Shown: positions 37,572 through 46,747 of the stretch, piece after piece | Layout: each line of letters starts with the position of its first letter | Numbering within the stretch: position 1 is the first letter of the stretch | Assembly (NCBI GenBank): GCA_963728655.1 | Contig: CAVSLD010000006.1 | Span: 62,001-126,000, forward strand | DNA from: Iamia sp963728655 | GTDB lineage: Bacteria; Actinomycetota; Acidimicrobiia; Acidimicrobiales; Iamiaceae | Direction of reading: 5' to 3' | DNA: 64,000 nucleotides | Notes under the pieces: generated by a model | Seen by the model: the letters and a program-made list of their open reading frames with translations, nothing else | What the model was told of the DNA's origin: nothing | Databases searched by the model: none | Position numbers and translations under genes: made by a program

Positions 37572-38894
37572 CAGGACCCGCCGCCCGGCTTCGTGGCCAG
37601 CACCTGCTGGAGCGACACGTACTCCTCGGCGTAGGCCCCCTCGCAGTAGCAGAGGTAGAACTCCCACAGGCGCTGCAGGGGCACGTCGTAGCCGAGGGCG
37701 GCGGCCTGCTCGAGCGTTGGCCTGCAGGCGCTCGGTTCCACGTCCCGAGGGTGCGGGCGTAGTCCTGGGGGAAGGCGTCGACCTGGGCCACCGCCATGTC
37801 GGTGTGGCGGGCGAAGCTGCGCTCGATGACCTCGACCGAGGGCAGGCACGAGCCGGGGAAGACGTAGCGCTTCACGAAGTCGCTGGAGGTCTTGGCCCGC
37901 TCGTAGCGGTCGTCGGGGACGGTGATGGCCTGGAGGGCCATGCGGCCCGCCGGGGCGGAGCAGCCGGCTGCAGGTGGAGAAGTAGGCCGGGTGGTCGCGC
38001 CAGTCGACGGCCTCGATCATCTCGACCGAGACCAGCCCGTCGAAGGTGCCGTCGCCCTCGCGGGCCAGCAGGTCGCGGTAGTCGAGGAGCTCGACGTCGA
38101 CCAGGTGGGCCAGGCCGGCGGCGGCGATGCGCTCGGTGGCGAGGGCGTGCTGCTCGGTGGAGATGGTGCGTGGTGGTGACCCGGAGGCCGCGGCGGGCGG
38201 CCCGCTCGGCCAGGCCGCCCCAGCCGGTGCCGATCTCCACCAGGCGGTCGCCGGGCGACAGCTCGAGCATGTCGAGCAGGCGGTCGAACTTGGCCTGCTG
38301 GGCCGAGGCCAGGTCGTCGACGCCGTCCCAGAGCCCGCAGCTGTAGGCCATGGTCTCGGGGTCGAGGAACAGGCTGAAGAAGTCGTTGCCCAGGTCGTAG
38401 TGGGCCTCGATGTCGCGCCGGTCCTTCTCCAGGCTCTCGGGGCGGAGCCGGCGCACCCGGTCGGCCACCGGGCCGGTGACGGCGTCCCAGCGGGTGCGGA
38501 TGCGGTCGAGCACGTCGAGGTTGCGGATGGCCAGGCGGACCAGCCCGGTGAGGTCGTCGGTGTCCCACCAGCCGTCGATGTAGCTGCCGCCCAGGCCGGT
38601 GCTGGCCCGGGTGACCACCTCCCGCCACACCGCCGGGGTGCGGAGGTGCACGGTGACGTCGAGGTCGGTGGGCTCGCCGTAGCGGTGCACCGACCCGTCG
38701 GCCTCGATGAGGGTGAGGCGGCCGCCCTGCAGGTGCGTCAGCAGCGGGTGGAGCACGGCGCGGGACGGCGCGGTCGGCCAGCGTGGCCTGGCGGCGGGCC
38801 GGGCGCACGCGCGGTGGGGCGGATGGCGCCGGCGGCCGAGGGCTCGGTCGGGGCGGTGGTGGCGTCCGGTGGGGCGGCCGACGGTGGCGGTCAC
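37571..38894 (-). CDS. Cyclopropane/10-methyl fatty acid synthase-like methyltransferase (frameshifted)
   Basis: About 440 residues from GTG 38894. After a low-complexity N-terminus: TGLGGSYIDGWWDTDDLTGL, DIEAHYDLGNDFFSLFLDPE (family hallmark), TMAYSCGLWDG, RLVEIGTGWGGLAERAARRG (SAM site), VSVEMIEAVDW, KTSSDFVKRYVFPGSCLPSV and QRLWEFYLCYCEGAYAEEY. This is the CFA/UfaA1 family, which adds a methylene or methyl group across the double bond of membrane lipids. Frame breaks near 38165, 37950, 37720 and in the first 50 codons. The GTG overlaps the DUF1365 stop (GTGA). Confidence 0.8.
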
Positions 38895-39727
38895 TTCTGG
38901 CTCCGTTGGGGGTGGTGGCGGAAGGGGGCGCCCTTGCGCCAGAGGCGCAGGGCGTTGCGGTAGATGCCGGCCGACACGCGGTGCGAGGGCACGGCGTGGT
39001 GGCGCAGGACGTGGGACATCGAGGCGCGGTCGAGGGGCAGGCGGTCGCAGGACCAGCGGGCCGAGAACACGAGCTCGTCGGAGGCGTCGCGGCGGCGGTC
39101 GTCCATCTCGACGGTGAGGTGCTCCTCGCCCGGGGGCGTGAGAGCCGCAGGACGTGGTCGAGGTCGAGGTCCATGAACGGCGAGACGTGCAGCTCCTTGG
39201 CGAAGCGCACGCCCTCGGTGGCGGCCTCGGTCCGGGCTCGGGCAGCCGGCAGCACGTAGGCGTGGCGCTCGTGCCACGGGGTGTTGGTCACCTCGGCCAG
39301 CACCGTCTCGACCCGGGTGTCGGCCCCGTCGAAGCAGAAGTAGAGGCTGATGGGGTTGAAGGTCCAGCCCCAGTGGCGCAGGTGGGTGAGGACCCGGATG
39401 GGGCCGGGCGGCGGGGCGCCGAGGGCGTCGGCCGACACGGTGCGCGCGGACGGCCACGTCGAGGGGGACGTCGGGGTCGCCGTGCATGTCCTCGCGTCGG
39501 AAGCGGACGGGCGCCGGCCGGTGGCTCGACCAGAGCGGGTGGTCGTCGAAGGCGTGGCCGACCTCGTCGAGGTCGAGGTAGGCCATCACGATGGGCTGGC
39601 TGAAGCCGTGGCCCACGTCGATGTGGCGCCGGTGGCCGATGGTCCCCTCGTAGAGCGCGCTGCGGCGGGCCGGCGGGCGCCGGGTCGGAGGTCCGGCGCG
39701 GGTCGGGGTGCGAGGCGCGGCTACCAC
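38891..39727 (-). CDS. DUF1365 protein of the lipid-modification cluster (frameshifted)
   Basis: About 278 residues from GTG 39727, which overlaps the stop of the COG2907 gene. DUF1365 motifs: SALYEGTIGHRRHIDVGH, VLTHLRHWGWTFNPISLYFC, EVTNTPWHERHAYVLPAA, KELHVSPFMDLDLDHVLRLS and SAGIYRNALRLWRKGAPFRH. DUF1365 is almost always sandwiched between a COG2907 flavoprotein and a CFA-type methyltransferase (compare Rv0447c-Rv0449c). Its role is unknown but tied to that pathway. Frame breaks near 39450 and 39140. Confidence 0.8.
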   Translation of the reverse strand: MVAAPRTPTRAGPPTRRPPARRSALYEGTIGHRRHIDVGHGFSQPIVMAYLDLDEVGHAFDDHPLWSSHRPAPVRFRREDMHGDPDVPLDVAVRAHRVGRRPRRPAARPHPGPHPPAPLGLDLQPHQPLLLLRRGRHPGRDGAGRGDQHPVARAPRLRAAGCPSPDRGRHRGRALRQGAARLAVHGPRPRPRPAALTPPGEEHLTVEMDDRRRDASDELVFSARWSCDRLPLDRASMSHVLRHHAVPSHRVSAGIYRNALRLWRKGAPFRHHPQRSQK

Positions 39728-41021
39728 CGGGTGCTCCCCGGATCGATGCGCTCGCACACCTGCTCGGCGGCCCGGGTGCCGTCCTCGTGGAAGCCGTAGC
39801 TGGTCCAGGCGCCGGCCCAGTACACGCCGCCCCGGCCCTGGATGCGGGGCAGGCGGCGCTGGGCCCGCGATGGCGGCGGTGTCGAGGACGGGGTGGGCGT
39901 AGTCGTAGGCGCCCAGGATCGTGTCGGGGTCGATCTCGTCGTCCTGGTTGAGGCTCACGCACACCGGCGTGGTCGACAGGCAGGGGCTGGAGCCGGTTCA
40001 TCAGGTAGGTGACGGCGACCTCGGTCCGTCGGGCTCGGTCCGGCAGGTGGACGTTCCAGGACGACCACACCGCCTCGTGGCGGGGCAGCATCCGACCGGT
40101 CGGTGTGGAGCACGGCGGGGTTGGGCTGGGTCCGGACCGCACCCAGCGACCTCGCGCTCCTCGGCGGTCGGCGTCGGCGAGCATCGCGCAGGGCGAGGGG
40201 CGCGTGGACGGCCATGACCACGGCGTCGAAGGGCTCGGGCTCGGCGCCGGCCACGCGGACGTCGACACCGCCCTCGTCGGGCGCGCGGCGCACCTCGGTG
40301 ACCGGCGCCTTGAGGCGCACGTCGTCGGCGAAGGGGGCGCTGATGGCGTCGACGTAGCTGCGGGACCCGCCCACGACGGTGCGCCACTGCGGACGCTTCC
40401 CGAGCGGCCAGCATCCCGTGGTTGCGCAGGAACCGGCAGATGGTGGCGGCGGGGAAGTCGAGGACGGTGGTGGGGTCGGCGGACCACACCGCGGCGGTCA
40501 GGGGCACGACGTAGCCCTCGCCGAAGGACTCCGGCAGGCCGTGACGGGCCAGGAAGGCACGCAGGGTCTCGTCGGGGTCGGCCTCGCCCCGCGTCGAGCT
40601 GCGTCGAGCAGGCGGCTGCCGGCCCGGTGCCACCGGGGGATGCGGGCGATGAGGGCGGTGTGGGCGGCGTGGCCGCGCGAGGCCCGACCCGGCGACCGGT
40701 GGGACGGGCCCGGAGGCGGCCCAGGGCGGTGCCCCACTCGATGCCGGTGCGCTCGTCGCTGCACGGCCAGGCTCATCTCGCTGGGCGCGGTGGCCACGCC
40801 GAGGCGCTCGAGCAGGGCGGTGAAGCGGGGGTAGGTGCGCTCGTTGCAGACGATGAACCCGGTGTCGACCGGGAAGGTGGTGCCTTCGACCTCGACGTCG
40901 ACGGTGTGCGCGTGGCCGCCGAGGCGGTCGTCGGCCTCGAAGAGCCGGATCTGGTGGTGCGGCTGAGGTGGTGGGCGGCGACGAGGCCGGTCACGCCCCC
41001 GCCGACGATGGCGATGCGCAC
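39721..41021 (-). CDS. COG2907 NAD/FAD-binding amine-oxidase-like protein (frameshifted)
   Basis: About 430 residues from GTG 41021. FAD dinucleotide motif RIAIVGGGVTGLVAAHHLSR; then LGGHAHTVDVEVEG, VDTGFIVCNERTYPRFTALL, FLARHGLPESFGEGYVVPLT and WRTVVGGSRSYVDAISAPFA, all typical of COG2907. At least eight frame breaks lie between 40960 and 39860. In related clusters this flavoprotein is thought to desaturate or reduce fatty acyl chains after methylation (furan or 10-methyl fatty acids); I infer a similar role. First gene of the four-gene minus operon. Confidence 0.75.
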
Positions 41022-41215
41022 GGGAGGTGTTCGGCCCGGTGGGCCCTGTGGATTGCCGGTGACGCCCACCACCCCAGGGTGCCGCCGCCGACCCCGCCCG
41101 CGCCCCGTCTCACCCGTCCGGGTGGCGCCCGCCGGAGCCGGATCGCTTCTGGGTACCGGTGACCGGCGAAGCCGGGGGATCTCGTGCCGAGAACGGTGGG
41201 GACGACCGTGGCAGG
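41022..41215. other. Non-coding gap between COG2907 and SpoU genes
   Basis: 194 bases with no ORF of coding character on either strand. It must hold the promoter of the lipid operon, but I see no clear -10 box at the usual distance from GTG 41021. Confidence 0.3.
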
Positions 41216-42049
41216 TCAGGACAGGGTCGGGGCGCGGAGGTGGGACAGGGCGACGCCGGCGGCGGTGGCGACGTTCAGCGAGTCGACGCCGGGGGCCATG
41301 GCGATGCGCACCGGCCGCACCCCCGTGGCGGCCAGGGCCTCGGCGGTGAGGCCGGGTCCCTCGGCGCCCACCACGACCAGGGTGCGATCGTCCGGGCCCG
41401 GCGGCGGGAGGGTGTGGAGCAGCGTCGCCGCACCGGGCGTGAGGGCGAGCACCGACCAGCCATCGGCTGCCGCGCCGGCTGAGCACCTGGGGCCAGCCCT
41501 CCGGCCGGGCGTGGGGGATGTGCAGGACGTGGCCCATCGACACCCGGACACTGCGCCGGTACCAGGGATCGGCACACGACGGGTCGAGCAGGACGGCGCC
41601 GACGCCGAAGGCCGCCGCGGTGCGGAACAGGGCACCCAGGTTCTCGTGGTCGTTGACCCCCTCGACGGCCAGCGCGCACGCGAGCGGGGGCGAGCAGGGC
41701 CTCGGCGCCGAGCGGCTCGGGCCGGGCCACCGAAGCGACCACCCCCCGGTGCAGGGCGAACCCGGCGGTGGCCTCGAGCACCGCGGCCGGCGCGGTGTAG
41801 ACGGCGACACCGAGGGCCTCGAGGGCGTCGATCGCGGGCGCCATGCGCTCGAGGCGGCGCTCGCCCACCAGCAGCGAGCGGGTGGCGGGGGCGTGGGGCG
41901 AGGCGACCAGGGCCTCGACCGCCAGCGGGCTCTCCACGATGAACACGCCCCGCTGCGGCCTCGTAGCGCTTGCGCAGGGCCGGGTCGGTCAGGGCCCGGT
42001 AGTCGTCGAGACGCGGGTCGTCGGGGTCCTCGATCCGGAGCGGTGCCAC
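41216..42049 (-). CDS. SpoU/TrmH-family RNA 2'-O-methyltransferase (frameshifted)
   Basis: About 277 residues from GTG 42049. N-terminal substrate-binding part: AGVFIVESPLAVEALVASP, TRSLLVGERRLERMAPAIDA. Catalytic SPOUT knot: ALAVEGVNDHENLGALFRTA (Asn/Arg), RTLVVVGAEGPGLTAEALAA and APGVDSLNVATAAGVALSHL. It methylates ribose 2'-OH in rRNA or tRNA using SAM. Frame breaks near 41955, 41690 and 41475. Confidence 0.8.
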   Translation of the reverse strand: MAPLRIEDPDDPRLDDYRALTDPALRKRYEAAAGRVHRGEPAGGRGPGRLAPRPRHPLAAGGRAPPRAHGARDRRPRGPRCRRLHRAGRGARGHRRVRPAPGGGRFGGPARAARRRGPARPRSRARWPSRGSTTTRTWVPCSAPRRPSASAPSCSTRRVPIPGTGAVSGCRWATSCTSPTPGRRAGPRCSAGAAADGWSVLALTPGAATLLHTLPPPGPDDRTLVVVGAEGPGLTAEALAATGVRPVRIAMAPGVDSLNVATAAGVALSHLRAPTLS

Positions 42050-42074
42050 CGCCCGAGGATGGCAGAGCGGGGCG

Positions 42075-42952
42075 TCAGGGCAGGTACGGCGCGTAGGAGT
42101 CGAGGGTGCGGAGGACCTCGTCGCGGCCGGCCGAGGGGAGGCGCAGCACGCACTCGTCGACGCCCAGCTCCTCGTAGTGCGCCATCTTCCCCGCGTCGGG
42201 GATCGTGCCGAAGGTGAGGATGCGCATGGCGTCGGGGTCGCGCCCGGCCTCGGTCATGGCCCGGCGGAAGGCGGGGACGGCTTCGGTGAGCCCGGCGCCG
42301 CCGATGGGGATCCAGCCGTCGCCCCAGGCGGCGATGTGGCCGAACACCTTGGGGCTGGGGATCCCACCCAGGAGCACCGGCATGCCGGTGCGCGGGACCT
42401 GGCCGCCGACGCCGTCGGGGCGCAGCACCTGCTGGACCGGCTTGGGCCAGGACCACGAGGGCGAGAGCTGCACGTGGTCGCCGTCGTAGGAGGCCACCTC
42501 GTCGGCCCAGAGCGACTGCATGACCTCGATCCGCTCCCGGGCCACCGCCCGGCGCTGGTGCATCTCGACGCCGTGGTCCTCGAGCTCGTCGGCGTTCCAC
42601 CCGAACCCGACGCCGAGCTCGAGGCGACCGCCGGAGAGCAGGTCGAGCGTGGCCGCCGCCTTGGCCGTGACGATGGGCTCGCGCTGGGCCGGCAGGAGGA
42701 TGCCGGTGCCGAGGCGCAGTCGGGAGGTGACCGCGGCCGCCCAGGTGAGGGCCACGAAGGGGTCGAGGGTGCGGGCGTACTCCTCGGGCAGCTCGGCGTC
42801 GCCGGTGGGAGGTGGGGTGCGACGGCTGGTGGGGATGTGGGTGTGCTCGGGGATCCAGAGCGAGCTGCACGCCCCGCGCCTCGAGCTCGGTGGCCAGCGG
42901 GCCCGGGCTCCCAGCTGCGGTCGGTGCAGAACATGGTGGCGCCGACGTCCAT
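42075..42952 (-). CDS. LLM-class (F420-dependent type) flavin oxidoreductase (frameshifted)
   Basis: About 292 residues. MDVGATMFCTDRSW at the N-terminus, then LRLGTGILLPAQREPIVTAK, LLSGGRLELGVGFGWNADEL (typical GxGWN loop), VLLGGIPSPKVFGHIAAWGD and PDAMRILTFGTIPDAGKM. The fold is the luciferase-like TIM barrel; actinobacterial members of this subgroup generally use F420. Two frame breaks lie at 42810-42905. Substrate unknown. A TAGCGT box on the minus strand ends 9 nt before ATG 42952. Confidence 0.8.
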
Positions 42953-42961
42953 CGGTCGTGA

Positions 42962-42967
42962 ACGCTA
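42962..42967 (-). promoter_or_regulatory. -10 box TAGCGT (minus strand), leaderless LLM oxidoreductase
   Basis: TAGCGT on the minus strand ends 9 nt before ATG 42952. Confidence 0.4.
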
Positions 42968-43098
42968 CTCAGGTCCGGGGGAGCGGCTCGACGGGGTCGC
43001 GCCGACGGTGCTCCTCGGCCGGCGCCTCGGAGGTACCCAACGGTCCCTCCCGCTCTGGCCTCCTCCTCCGTCGGCGGCGGGCCGCTCGGACCCCTAGC

Positions 43099-43113
43099 CT
43101 GACGACCCGTCAG
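43099..43113. promoter_or_regulatory. Operator-like palindrome CTGAC-N5-GTCAG, site 4 (SDR 43136)
   Basis: CTGACGACCCGTCAG; the inner TGACG-ACC-CGTCA is perfectly palindromic. It lies 22 bp before the ATG of an Rv3548c-like SDR gene, 8 kb from the rest of the HIP cluster, which links that gene to the same regulon. Confidence 0.7.
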
Positions 43114-43135
43114 AAACGGCCGTGAACGGAGCGAC

Positions 43136-44054
43136 ATGAGCGAGGGCATCTGCGAGGGACGGGTGGTCGTGGTGACCGGCGCCGGTCGGGGCCTGGGACG
43201 GGGCCACGCCCTGGAGCTGGCCCGCCAGGGGGCGCACGGTCGTGGTCAACGACTTCGGCCGCGAGCTCGACGGCACCCCGAGCCCGGACAACCCGGCCCA
43301 CGAGGTCGTGAGCGAGATCGAGGCCCGGGGCGGCGAGGCCGTCGCCAACGGCGACGACGTGGCCGACTGGGACGGTGCGGCCCGGATGGTGGGCCTGGCC
43401 GTGGAGCGCTGGGGTCGCCTCGACGTCGTGGTCAACAACGCCGGGGTGGTGCGCGACCGCATGTTCGCCAACGCCACCGAGGACGAGTGGGACGTGGTGG
43501 TGCGGGTCCACCTGAAGGGCCACTTCGTCCCGGCCCGCCACGCCGCCGCCCACTGGCGGGAGCGGGTGAAGGCGGGCGAGGAGGTCGACGGGCGCATCAT
43601 CAACACCACCTCGGGCGCCGGGCTCATGGGCAGCATCGGCCAGGCCGCCTACTCGGCCGCCAAGGCCGGCATCGCCGGGCTCACCCTCGTCCAGGCGGCC
43701 GAGCTGGGCCGCTACGGCGTCACCGCCAACGCCCTGGCCCCCTCGGCCCGGACCCGCATGACCGAGGGGGTGTTCACCGAGATGATGGCCCGCCCCGACG
43801 ACCCCACCGCCTTCGACGCCATGGACCCGTCCAACGTGTCGCCGCTGGTGGCCTGGCTGGCCTCCACCGACAGCGCCGGCGTCACCGGGCGGGTGTTCGA
43901 GGCCGAGGGGGGCAAGGTCAGCGTGGCCGACGGCTGGCAGCACGGGGCGGTGATCGACAACGGCGCCCGCTGGGACCCGGCCGACCTGGGCGCCGCGGTC
44001 CGCGAGCTCATCGCCGAGGGCCCCGAACCGGCCCCCGTCTACGGCGCCTCCTGA
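43136..44054 (+). CDS. SDR oxidoreductase, Rv3548c-like (frameshifted once)
   Basis: About 305 residues from ATG 43136 with GGAG in front. CEGRVVVVTGAGRGLGRGHA (NAD site), VVVNDFGRELDGTPSPDNPA, DVVVNNAGVVRDRMFANATE, NTTSGAGLMGSIGQ (Ser) and YSAAKAGIAGLTLVQAAELG (Y-x3-K). Long loops match multifunctional-enzyme-2-like hydroxyacyl-CoA dehydrogenases and Rv3548c of the mycobacterial HIP cluster. One insertion near 43239 breaks the frame before VVVNDFG. Operator site 4 upstream supports its role in steroid ring breakdown. Confidence 0.8.
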
Positions 44055-44078
44055 CCACAGGGGGCGGGGGCGGGTGGG

Positions 44079-44084
44079 TACGGT
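44079..44084 (+). promoter_or_regulatory. -10 box TACGGT, possible leaderless GTG at 44092
   Basis: TACGGT ends 7 nt before a GTG at 44092 that is in frame with the ATP-grasp protein and would add 35 residues. It competes with the start at GTG 44197. Confidence 0.3.
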
Positions 44085-44135
44085 CGACGGGGTGACCGAC
44101 GACCGGACCGAGATCAGGTGGCCGGCCCGGCGGCC

Positions 44136-44157
44136 GTTCACAGATCGTTCACACGGC
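44136..44157 (+). promoter_or_regulatory. PHO-box-like direct repeat GTTCACAGATC-GTTCACACGGC
   Basis: Two 11-base units starting GTTCAC, exactly adjacent, as in PhoP-binding direct repeat units of actinomycetes. Located 40-61 bases before the preferred GTG start (44197) of the ATP-grasp operon, the usual distance for an activator site if that gene is leaderless. Suggests phosphate control. Confidence 0.5.
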
Positions 44158-44196
44158 GGCCCCGGTCGGGAAACGGCGGCGCGGGATCGTGGCTCG

Positions 44197-45817
44197 GTGA
44201 CGGACCTGTTCGAGGGCTACGAGGCGACCCCCTCCCGCCGCGTGCACGACGAGATGTTCGACCGCTTCGGTCGGCCCCGCGACACCTACGGCGTCATCCA
44301 CGACACCCTGCGCCCGCAGACCACCGACGACCTCCAGGCCCGCACCGAGGCCCTGAGCCGGGCCTACCGCGACCGGGGCGTCACCTTCGCCCTCTCCGGC
44401 GAGGAGCGACCCGTTCCCCCTCGACCTGGTGCCCCGGGTGATCGGCCCGGCCGAGTGGGTGCGCCTGGAGGCGGGCATCGTCCAGCGGGTCAAGGCCCTG
44501 GAGATGTTCCTCGACGACGTCTACGGCGAGGGCCAGGTCCTCGACGACGGTGTGGTCCCCCGACGCCTGGTGCACTCCTCGCCTCACTTCCACCGCCAGG
44601 TCTACGGGCTGCGCCCCGCCGGCGGGGTCCACATCCACGTGGCCGGCATCGACCTCATCCGCGACGAGCAGGGCGAGATGCGGGTGCTGGAGGACAACCT
44701 GCGCTCCCCGTCCGGGGTCAGCTACGTGATGGAGAACCGCCGGGTGATGGCCCAGGTGTTCCCCGAGCTGTTCCGCGTCCCAGAGCGTGGCCCCGGTCGA
44801 CGACTACCCCCGCCACCTGCTGCGGGCCCTGCAGGCCTGTCGCCCCCGAGGCGCGCGACCCGAGGATCGTGGTGCTGACCCCGGGCGTCCACAACTCCGC
44901 CTACTTCGAGCACGCCCTCCTGGCCCGGCTGATGGGCGTCGACCTGGTCGAGGGGCGCGACCTCATCTGTCGCGACGACGTCGCCTACGTCCGCACCACC
45001 GCAGGTGAGGAGCGCGTCGACGTCGTCTTCCGGCGCATCGACGACGACTACCTCGACCCCCTGCAGTTCCGGCCCGACACGATCCTGGGCGTGGCCGGCC
45101 TGGTCCACGCCGCCCGGGCCGGCAACGTCGCCATCGCCAACGCCATCGGCAACGGCGTGGCCGACGACAAGCTGATGTACAGCTACGTCCCGGACATCAT
45201 CGAGTACTACCTGGGCGAGGCGCCGATCCTGAAGAACGTCGACACCCACCGCCTGGGCGAGCCCGACGCCCGGGCGCACGTGCTCGAGCCACCTCGACGA
45301 GATGGTGGTCAAGCCGGTCGACGGGTCGGGGGGCTACGGGCTGGTGTTCGGCCCCACCGCCAGCGACGAGGAGCTGGCCGCCTGCCGGGCGGCCATCGAG
45401 GCCGACCCGCGGGCGTGGATCGCCCAGCCGGTGGTCACCCTCTCCACCGCCCCGACCCTCGTCGAGGGCCGGCTGCGCCCCCGCCACCTCGACCTGCGCC
45501 CCTTCGCGGTGAACGACGGCGAGAAGGTGTGGGTGCTCCCGGGCGGCCTGACCCGGGTGGCCCTGCCCGAGGGCAGCCTGGTGGTGAACTCGAGCCAGGG
45601 GGGTGGGTCCAAGGACACCTGGGTGCTGGAGCCGGCCCGGCCGCCGGCTCCGGCACCGCCCGCGCCGAGCACCCCGCAGGCCGTCGAGGCCGACCGCCAC
45701 GACACCGCCCCCGTGCCGCTCCAGTTCGGCCCGGCCGACGAGCACGAGCGCCTCCACCAGCAGCAGCTCCAGCAGCAGCAGCAGCCCGACGCCCCGGGTG
45801 GTGACGACCCGTGCTGA
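44197..45817 (+). CDS. Circularly permuted ATP-grasp protein (DUF404/DUF407), frameshifted
   Basis: About 540 residues from GTG 44197 (VTDLFEGYEATPSRRVHDEM). Conserved blocks: GVHIHVAGIDLIRDEQGEMR, VLEDNLRSPSGVSYVMENRR (ATP-grasp acidic core), VVVLTPGVHNSAYFEHALLA, IANAIGNGVADDKLMYSYVP and EMVVKPVDGSGGYGLVFGP. It is thought to form peptide-like bonds; always found with alpha-E and transglutaminase proteins. The C-terminus ends in a Gln-rich tail with CAG runs (45756-45785). Frame breaks near 44412, 44780, 44838 and 45290. Its stop overlaps the next GTG. Confidence 0.85.
45756..45785 (+). repeat. CAG/CTC run encoding a polyglutamine-rich tail
   Basis: CCAGCAGCAGCTCCAGCAGC continues as CAG units, coding HQQQLQQQQQP near the C-terminus of the ATP-grasp protein. 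Such a run is unusual in bacterial genes and prone to length change. Confidence 0.6.
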
Positions 45818-46747
45818 GCCGCATCGCCGAGTCGCTCTACTGGATGGGTCGCTACGTCGAGCGGGCCGACGACACCGCCCGCCTCCTCGACGTGCACGTG
45901 CACCGGATGCTGGCCGACGCGGCGGACGAGCGGGTGGGCGCGACGCTGCTCGCAGCCATGGGCCTGGCCGGCAGTGCCGAGGTCGCCGACGTCGACCTGT
46001 GGCGGGCCACCGAGCTGCTGGCGTACGACCAGGACAACCCCAGCTCGGTCGCGGGCTCGCTCCGCCTGGCCCGGGAGAACGCCCGGGGCCTGCGCGAGAC
46101 GCTGGCCACCGAGGTCTGGGAGGCGATCAACCGCACGCACCACGACCTCGACGCCCAGGTGCGGGCGGCCCGGGCCCTCGGGCCCAACCTGTTCTTCCGG
46201 TGGGTGGGGGAGCGGGTGGCGCTGCTGGGCGGGCTCATCGACAGCGTGGTCCTCCACGACGACGGCTGGCGGTTCCTCACCGCCGGGCGCTGCCTCGAGC
46301 GGGTCGACATGACGGCCCGCCTGCTGGCCGCGGTCACCACCGACGACGACGCCTCCCGCTGGTCCAGCGTGCTCGAGTCCTGCGGGGCCAACGACGCCTT
46401 CCTCCGCACCACGGCGGGGAGGTCACCCGCGAGCGGGCCCTGGCCTTCCTCCTCCAGTCCGAGGACCTGCCCCGCTCGGTGGTCTTCGCCCTGGGCCGGG
46501 CCGAGACGCTGCCTGCGGGAGATCGCGGTGGCCAACGGCACGCCGGGCACCTCCGTGCGGGTCGTGGGCCGGGCCCGCGCCGAGCTCACCTACGCGTCGG
46601 CCGCCGACCTGGTGGCCCGGGCCGACGAGGTGGTCGGCCGGGCTCCAGCGGCGTGCCGCGAGGTCGACGACCTGGTGCGGGGCCGCTACTTCCGGCGGGC
46701 CGACCTCATCGAGTGGTCCTCCGAGCATCCAGGGGGTGGCGGCGTGA
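45811..46747 (+). CDS. Alpha-E domain protein (DUF403), frameshifted
   Basis: About 312 residues from GTG 45811. VLSRIAESLYWMGRYVERAD is the family signature, followed by a helical body (LATEVWEAINRTHHDLDAQV, RALAFLLQSEDLPRSVVFAL) and RGRYFRRADLIEWSSEHPG. It always accompanies the permuted ATP-grasp and a transglutaminase in a peptide-modifying system. Frame breaks near 46420 and 46512. The predicted stop TGA 46745-46747 overlaps the transglutaminase GTG. Confidence 0.85.

Noticed and set aside
41022..41215. Riboswitch before the COG2907 operon
   Set aside because: No recognisable conserved core or paired-element pattern of a known class could be found by eye.
43136..44054. Naming the SDR gene ipdF
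   Set aside because: The long loops and N-terminal sequence fit Rv3548c-like enzymes better than IpdF (Rv3559c), so no symbol is given.
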